A program made the translations under genes and the position numbers. The notes under the pieces were generated by a model. The model saw nothing but the letters and a program-made list of their open reading frames with translations. It ran no database searches and had not been told where the DNA came from. A stretch of DNA of 64,000 nucleotides. Source: Rehmannia glutinosa (lineage: Eukaryota; Streptophyta; Magnoliopsida; Lamiales; Orobanchaceae). The stretch covers positions 310,001 through 374,000 of the forward strand of contig JABTTQ020002836.1 of the NCBI GenBank assembly GCA_016081115.2, written 5' to 3'. Every line of letters starts with the position of its first letter. Positions within the stretch are counted from its first letter, which is position 1. Shown here in pieces: positions 58,175 through 64,000 of this stretch.

Positions 58175-58354
58175 ATACCCGGAATTCTGTTGTGGTAGAT
58201 GTTGAATACAACAGCTGCAAAAATATGTTGACAAATAAATTGTATTAACACACAACAGTTTTATGGAAAACTGTTGTTTAAACTTTAACACACAACAAAT
58301 CAGTAAATAACTGTTGTCCTTTCAGAGTTGTCTTTCACCATTTTTGTTGTAGTG
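58175..58354. repeat. CACTA subterminal repeats, right end
   Basis: Several copies of ACAACAGTT / AACTGTTGT (58,205-58,315), matching the motifs at the left end (42,325-42,390 and 54,538-54,600), close to the terminus ...TTTTTGTTGTAGTG. Confidence 0.7.
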
Positions 58355-58364
58355 TTGGCTTTTA

Positions 58365-59051
58365 TAGACACCATTTTTGTACAATAATACATTGATAGTG
58401 CTATCTTTTGTTAAACAATTGCTCCACTTTCATTGTTGGGTTGGTGAATTCTTGAATTCATATGATGATTGAGGGAATATGGGGACATGGTGCAGCAAAA
58501 TAGGGTAATAAAGATGTATAAAAGTGGTGAAAAAGGCTTGGTTGGTTAGTTTTCCATAATTTTCGCATAAAAAAGTATCATAAAGTGGCTCTGGCACGGC
58601 CGTGTTGGGCAACAAGGCCAGGCCGTGCTTCTCTAGAAGTGGAGAATTTGGCTGGGCACGACCATGTTGGCCGACACGGCCATGCCGTGTTTTGCGACAC
58701 GACCAAGCCATGTTCCGCACTGTTTTGTGCGGATTTTCTCCTCTTTTTATCTCCTTCAACATGGTCATGCTTGGCGACACGGTTTGGTTGTGTTGGACCC
58801 TTTTTCCAAATTGTCTTCAATTTATATCCTTCTTTTTGAACATGGTCATGTTATTTGACACCCCCAAATCATGTTGAGTGATTTTCTGGTTTTTTTCACT
58901 TTATGCTGGCTTCAAATTGCTCCACCTATATGTTAAAAACATCACGCGATAAAATGCTAAAAATAATTAAGAAGACCATGATTTTTCTAACAAAATAATT
59001 TAAAATCTATTGAATTGATACAACAAAACGTGTACAAAATGGTACTTATCA
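58365..59051 (-). mobile_element. 3' LTR (partial) of an Athila/Tat-like element
   Basis: On the minus strand an LTR-like segment starts TGATAAGTACCATTTTGTAC, just after a purine-rich stretch and the phrase TTGCTTGAGGACAAGCAAAA, which is common immediately upstream of Tat/Athila 3' LTRs. Inside are several palindromic GCACGGCCGTG / GACACGGCCATG words (58,590-58,860). The far end is not clear and may have been lost at the CACTA boundary. Confidence 0.55.
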
Positions 59052-60291
59052 AACCACCTCCAACTTGGAAATTTTGCTTGTCCTCAAGCAATTTTAAAAC
59101 AAAGAGTGGGATTGAAAACAAAAAGAGGTATCTATTTTCTCAATTTCGATATGATTGAAGTAAATCGCTAACCTTTTTGTTCCTGATTGAGCCAATCGAT
59201 TAGAATTTTCAAGCCGACCAATTTGTTAAAAAGAGAGTGACTTCAATAATTGGAATTGTTAATCATCACATTTGTCATATCACAGAAATTGTTATTCATT
59301 TGCTCAAACCAAATACAAGAATGTAATGATAAAAGGAGATATCCAAAACTCGGGTCTTTTATACATGTATATAGTTATAAATTAGGACATTTTTTAGAAA
59401 AACTTCCACTATGTTTAAATTTTGAATGGCTTTTCAAAAGCTCGTAGAGTGGTGTCTCATACTCATATTTGTGCCGCCGTTTACGTAAAAGACAAACATG
59501 GGCTCATGAATGCTCCTAGTTACTAAGCAGCAACAAACTGAGGAGTATAACCTTGATTTTCCTTTTATAAAAATATAAACACACATTTTTTCGGTTTTTT
59601 TAATCCAAATTAGGATTTCTCCAGTGATCATAACACAAAGTATTTCTATTTAAGCAAAATCCAATTTAATTTCATGACATTATACTCTTTTGGCTAAGTT
59701 CATCCTTTCACTAGAGTCACGCAGTTTAAAACAATTGGAGAGTTTGAGTTCTCAAAAAGAGGACTTTTTCGGGAAGAAAATGATTATAAGAAATCCACAA
59801 ACAATCTATCTAATTGCAATAAAGACATCTCATAATTGTTTGCAAGAAATTGATAAAGTGCATAAAAAAGGGAAAGAAACAAAGAAAATACTAAAAGTAA
59901 AGAAATGGTTAAAAATACACGCAAATCTCACGCAAAGTTTACCAAATGTTGAAACTCCTAAAAAATGTTAATAAATCTCACCAGCTCCAACTTCAAGGGT
60001 CACATTGTCCCCAATGTGAAGAAGGAGATGGGATACAGTACGAATTAAAAGAAACTAGAAATGAAACAAAGAAAGATACGACCTTATGTGGCGGGGGCGA
60101 GAAGTGTCCTTGAGAGATATGCCTTTGGTGGAGTTGAGAAAGAAGGGCGTATTGTTGTTGTTGCTTGCAAATGTCGCGAATGACGCCAAATTATTGTTCC
60201 ATCATTTGTTGTTGTTGGTCGAGCAAACTTTGTTGGCAATCAAGCATGGTATGTTGGTGTGATAGCATGGCCCTTTATTGTTGGTGTTCCG
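59052..60291 (-). other. Athila/Tat-like 3' region, non-coding
   Basis: Includes the purine-rich tract (59052-59065 on the minus strand) and the GAGGACAAGCAA phrase (59,080-59,095). A plus-strand frame at 59690-59971 (MAKFILSLESRSLKQLESLS) is Lys-rich and not recognised, so it is probably a chance frame. Confidence 0.45.
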
Positions 60292-60834
60292 TCAAAATGG
60301 CATGGAGGTTATCTTAGTCATGAGGTTGTGATGGTGGATGAGACGAGGAAGCATGGTGCGGTGATTCCTGTGGGGGGATGGTAAATGAGGGGCATGATCC
60401 GAGCCAAGGGGTAGGGGGAGAAAATTACCCCCTCCATATGGGAACACCATCTGCCAGTTATCGGGGTCACATATAATAGTCCGGGAAAGGTCGGGAAGCG
60501 AAATTTGGGCAGTTGTGTGCCGAAAACATAGATAGTATTGGTCATTGAACTTTTCAACTAAATTCATAGCAACACATATCTCAAGATCAATGCGCGAGCT
60601 CCCCCGCGCTTGTGGTAGGCCAGTCAAGTCATGTTCGAAGTGGAGGGCAATTTGAGTGATTAGGTTGCCAACAAGGATTTTACAACAATCTCCCTTCCTG
60701 ACCTTTAGAAAGTGGCGTGCAAGGTAGGACTCAGTGTCTATGTGCTTACCTTGCACCATGGCCCAAAGAAAAAGTAGTTCGTCCCTCCTAACCATCACTC
60801 TCCCCTTGCCCAAATAATGTGCTAGCCATAACAC
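60292..60834 (-). CDS. Plant transposon protein-domain ORF (Athila/gypsy-associated), partial
   Basis: A 180-residue frame reads MLWLAHYLGKGRVMVRRDEL, then FLWAMVQGKHIDTESYLARH, then LTGLPQARGSSRIDLEICVA. This has the look of the putative plant transposon protein domain found in ORFs accompanying Athila-like Ty3/gypsy elements (LAH.L...KR..IT.EEL.FIWA...G..I..G..LARHL). The C-terminal part is Pro/His-rich. The true start may lie further upstream. It is oriented like the LTR at 58365-59051. Confidence 0.5.
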   Translation of the reverse strand: MLWLAHYLGKGRVMVRRDELLFLWAMVQGKHIDTESYLARHFLKVRKGDCCKILVGNLITQIALHFEHDLTGLPQARGSSRIDLEICVAMNLVEKFNDQYYLCFRHTTAQISLPDLSRTIICDPDNWQMVFPYGGGNFLPLPLGSDHAPHLPSPHRNHRTMLPRLIHHHNLMTKITSMPF

Positions 60835-60839
60835 AGTGA

Positions 60840-61640
60840 ACGTAACGAAAACATGGGTTAATTACTTGATCGATCATTATTATATTATTTTCACCTAGCC
60901 TCTATATATTATATACAATGGGAAATATATATTGCAAATCCGAGGCTTATAATTTATAACAAATTTATATCAAGATAGATGTGAAGGGGCCAAATATTTC
61001 AACGACAAATATTTCTAATTATTTTTACAAAAGGTGCATCCCCCAAACCTTCAATTTTCTCTCATATTTTTGGATTTATTTTTTGAGGGGCCAATGGGGC
61101 CACTGAATCCCCCTCAAATTTTGAAAAAATAGGAGTATTTTGGTCATTTCAATTTTTTATCTTACAATAAATAAAAAATAGAAAAATGGGAAAAAAAAGG
61201 TCTTTAATTATATTGCATTCCTCTTTCATATTTTGATTTGTGAATTTTGAAAAATATAAGTCTTGGTCATTTTTTTCCCTTTCTTAAAAGTTTGTACATT
61301 TTTTAAGCTCTACCATAAACTTTAACTTGAATTTTTGCATTATTTTGTTATGTCTTTATTTGTCCTTTTTGGTATATTAACGTAATCGTATTTTGTTATG
61401 TATTTATGAATATTAAGATATGATTGAATTAATACAATGGTTTAATCAAAATTTCTATTAATTAAGCTTTTTCAATCCAAAATGCTTTTGTTACTAGCAC
61501 ATTATTGATTCGCTTGTGATCAGGACATTTTCCTTTCTTTTTATATATTTCTATTTATTTAATAAAATAAAAGGATGACGACAATTGAAGGACAAATCTA
61601 ATGTAAATTAAACCTCCAATAGCATTTTACACATAGTATG
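60840..61640. other. AT-rich spacer
   Basis: No recognised gene or terminus. Runs into the direct repeat that begins at 61643. Confidence 0.4.
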
Positions 61641-61642
61641 AG

Positions 61643-61770
61643 TGTAACACAAATTTTTATTGTCTGCAATTTAACAAACAAGAAAAACGGGACAAATTGA
61701 ATTTATATAAATCAAATGGAAAATATAGGTTACAATCTCTACTTTTTCTCTGATTCTTCTCTTCAAAATG
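61643..61770 (-). mobile_element. Truncated 3' LTR of gag-only Ty3/gypsy element
   Basis: TGTAACACAAATTTTTATTG and the next 110 or so bases repeat the sequence at 63128-63245, which is the inner end of the 5' LTR. Only this end is conserved; U3 is missing. Confidence 0.6.
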
Positions 61771-61940
61771 GACATTTGAATTTGAGACATATTGATAGTT
61801 TATACTCGTATCAAAGAGTATTCATTTGAATTCGAGATATGGACCTTTTATACTCATGTCAAGGAGTGTTATTGATTGTTTAGGCTCTTATCAAGAAGCA
61901 TTTGAACATAGTTTAATTTGTCAGCTTTAGATGATTTATG
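61771..61940. repeat. Imperfect tandem units (TTTATACTCGTATCAAAGAG type)
   Basis: About four diverged units of 45-60 bases (TTTATACTCGTATCAAAGAG, TTTATACTCATGTCAAGGAG, TTTAGGCTCTTATCAAGAAG, TTTATGCTCGCATCTAGGAG) between gag and the LTR remnant. Confidence 0.6.
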
Positions 61941-63127
61941 CTCGCATCTAGGAGCATTGATAAGTTGAATATGGTTTTACTTCCTCTTCTTCATCATCAT
62001 CATCACTGACATCACTTGAGCATTCTTGTTTCTCAAAATTTAAGCTTATCTCAATGGCATGTACTCGAGTTGCTAACTCTTCAAATGTTTTTGGTTTAAT
62101 TCCTTGAAGTATGTAACATAGACTCAGTGCATTCCTTGGATACACATCTCAATTCTTTGAAGTCTCGACAATTGATCTTTGCGATTGAGGGTTAAGTCCC
62201 TCCAACAATTGATGTGGTTGATGATAGACTCTTCCTTCCACTGGCGTGATTTGAGAGTTCAGTCATACTAGCAGTTCATCGTGTGCTATAGAAACGACTG
62301 AGAAATTCTCGTTCCAGCTGCTCCCAATTGTCTTTGCCCCAAAGTTGGTGTACCAATCAAATGCACTTCCCTTCAAAGACCGGATGAATTACTTCACTAA
62401 ATAATTTCCATAAGTCTCAGCATCATTGCACATTTCAATGAAGTGAGCCACATGTTGCTTTGTATTGCCATTGCCATCAAATTGTTGAAATTTCGGAGGT
62501 TGATAACCATCAGGCATCTTCAAATTGTCAATTCTCATGTGTATGGCTTGGTGTAAGTTAGGGATGGCTTGAAGCTTCCATCAAACTTGTCTTTAATAAT
62601 TTCTATAATGAATTCCTTGAGTTGGTCAACTAGAATTAAGCCATCAGACGAGACTTGCAACTCCATTGAGGGAGACTCCTCTTTTTCGTTTGGTTGTTGC
62701 CTTATGAATGTTTCAACATCATCTTGAGCTTCGACTTCTTTTCCCATCACACGACCGGAATCAAATTGGTCAACTTTGTCTATCAACTTCATGATTTGGG
62801 AGTCTCGCTCTTGAACATGTTTTGTAAGTCTTTCAATGGCTTTCGTTAAATTTGCAAGTTGTTCTTCGAGTGAAGTAGCTTGGACCACCATGGATGCAAT
62901 AGTTTCATATATTAATGTTTGTTGGAGGAGTAACTTCATGGTTCGATGACAAGCTATCTTCCCTTGCCCCCTTATGATTGTATATTGGAGCAGTGGCTTC
63001 GTAGTTCGGCATTGAATGGTTAACATTTGTGGACTTGGAATGGTTGACCATATTCATTGATATATGAACTTGGTTTGAAGGGAATAGATGAGAGGTAGAG
63101 ATTGTCCCACCGGGCGTGCTAAGAATT
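61941..63127 (-). pseudogene. Ty3/gypsy gag (Retrotrans_gag type), broken
   Basis: The minus strand reads, in order, SLEEQLANLTKAIERLTKHV (coiled-coil region), VDQLKEFIIEIIKDKFDGSF, SLTYTKPYT, then in other frames PDGYQPPKFQQFDGNGNTKQ, HVAHFIEMCNDAETYG, SLKGSAFDWYTN and LCYILQGIKPKTFEELATRV, ending in an acidic patch SDVSDDDDEEEEVKPY. This is the capsid-like Gag of plant gypsy elements. Stops and frameshifts occur near 62,120-62,530 and 62,900. No protease or RT follows. Confidence 0.8.
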
Positions 63128-64000
63128 TGTAACATAAATTTTTATTGTCTGCAAATTAACAAACAAGAAAAATATGACAAATTGATTTTATATAAATCAA
63201 ATAAAAAATATATGTTACAATCTCTATTTTCCTCCCATTCTTTTGTTCAAATATAATATCTGAAAATTGAGAATTTGGAGATGAACTCTTCAAATTGATC
63301 TTCTCCAAACTTGACTTGAGTTTCAATAATGTTAATTCGAGGGCTTGATAACCTAATTTCGAATCAAACGTGATAGATTTGACGATAATTGACTTAGATA
63401 TGAGAACTTCTTGGTGGAACTGTCACTTTGATCTTTCTCCAAGATGAACTTGAACTTCAATAACATTAACTCAAGGGCTTGATAGTTTATTCTCGAGTCA
63501 AACGTTGGACTTGAGTTGACTCCGTAATGAACGCCTTGAATTTCGCCTTGAACATCGTGGATCTCCTGTTTTTCTTGCCTTGAGAGATTTTCCTCCACTG
63601 CCTTCTTGCTTGTTGGATTTATTCTCTTCAAATTGTGATTTAATTCCTTGATTATGACCCATATTTATACTTAGCTTATAGGAGATGGGTTCTTGGATAT
63701 CTAATATGGTAAAGACTCTACTTTGATTGGTCTTTCAAGATTTAATATTTATCTCTTTAATAACAAATTGTGATAATTATCAAAAGAAATAATAATAAAT
63801 CAAGATAAATCTTGATTTATAAAAATTTAACATTTAGCAATCTTTAATTGGCAAACAAAATTTACATGCCTATAGTGACCACTAAACTTGGTTGATAATA
63901 TTGATGGATTCAAGTATCATTGTCATAAAAGTGTGCGGATCTCGATAAGGTTGTCATATCTCAATAAAGATTTGTAAATTTCATTTTTAATTATGGGAGG
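63128..64000 (-). mobile_element. 5' LTR of the gag-only element, runs off window
   Basis: The inner end is at 63128 (TGTAACATAAATTTTTATTG on the plus strand) and is followed, in element sense, by TTCTTAGCACGCCCGGTGGG, the kind of GC-rich sequence found at the primer site of such elements. A TATA motif (minus strand AGTATAAATATGG, about 63,660-63,673) marks a probable promoter, so U3 extends beyond 63,680 and probably past the window end. A frame at 63353-63631 lies in the R-U5 region. Two diverged copies of AACTCAAGGGCTTGATAGTT / AATTCGAGGGCTTGATAACC suggest an internal duplication. Confidence 0.6.

Larger units (their letters stand above)
42301..58354. mobile_element. CACTA-type element interrupted by a chromovirus
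   Basis: The left end (A)CCTACAAGAAAAATCC is a slightly damaged CACTACAAGAAAA terminus. The right end on the minus strand is CACTACAACAAAAATGG. Both ends carry repeated AACAGTTTT / ACAACAGTT subterminal motifs in opposite orientation (42,325-42,397 and 54,538-54,610 left side; 58,180-58,340 right side). Subtracting the LTR retrotransposon, the element is about 3.9 kb. The 3-base flanks TCG and TTG match at two positions. No transposase was recognised. Its interior contains exon-like minus-strand segments. Confidence 0.7.

Noticed and set aside
58585..58877. Three overlapping Cys/Arg/His-rich frames
   Set aside because: Caused by the CACGGCCGTG palindrome repeats in an LTR; open on both strands in several frames.
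59690..59971. 93-residue Lys-rich frame
   Set aside because: In non-coding 3' sequence of an Athila/Tat-like element, antisense to it, with no recognisable motif.

Overview
This window looks like plant nuclear DNA, most likely from a eudicot. It is AT-rich and intron-bearing, its genes are REM-type B3 DNA-binding genes, and plant-type transposons dominate it: Ty1/copia, Ty3/gypsy chromovirus, Athila/Tat-like, CACTA, hAT, MULE and MITEs. No bacterial, organellar or viral genome organisation is visible. I cannot name the species. No tRNA, rRNA or CRISPR was recognised.

Left part (1-26,660) is a tandemly expanding cluster of one two-domain B3 (REM-like) gene family. Six copies or pieces can be read. 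There is a plus-strand two-exon remnant (528-1205), a broken minus-strand gene (2112-3912), an apparently intact minus-strand gene of 320 aa (13189-16334), a second apparently intact or nearly intact gene of 311 aa (17292-19082), a partial duplicate (23561-24357) and a plus-strand two-exon remnant (25914-26594). The exons join in matching phases (0, 1/2, 0) and encode B3 domain, acidic linker, B3 domain. The block 2.1-7.15 kb recurs at 17.3-22.3 kb with an offset near 15.17 kb, including a truncated copia 5' end. The plus-strand remnant at 528-1653 and the end of the broken gene at 1682-2793 form a roughly 1.1 kb inverted repeat with a 28-base loop. This is the most interesting structure here, because read-through from the broken gene would fold into a long hairpin RNA matching the intact paralogs.

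Middle part (26,660-40,380) is a transposon nest. A minus-strand copia gag remnant is split by a structurally complete but decayed copia element (26919-37634, target duplication GCTAC). That element is itself split by a solo chromovirus LTR (27634-31685, target duplication GAAAA). Two hAT-type elements with 8-base duplications follow (38259-39068 and 39492-40363).

Right part (42,300-58,354) reads as one CACTA-type element carrying phase-matched minus-strand exons of an unidentified gene. It is split by an LTR retrotransposon of about 12.1 kb (42398-54537) with LTRs near 4.3 kb and target duplication ACAAC. The interior of that retrotransposon lacks recognisable gag, protease and reverse transcriptase; it keeps an integrase with a chromodomain-like tail and has a coiled-coil/acidic ORF. 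The last 5.6 kb holds the 3' end of an Athila/Tat-like element and, running off the right edge, a Ty3/gypsy gag-only element, both on the minus strand.

All protein and element names come from motif recognition by eye. Exon boundaries are inferred from GT/AG sites, phase and comparison between the copies within this window; no database search was run.
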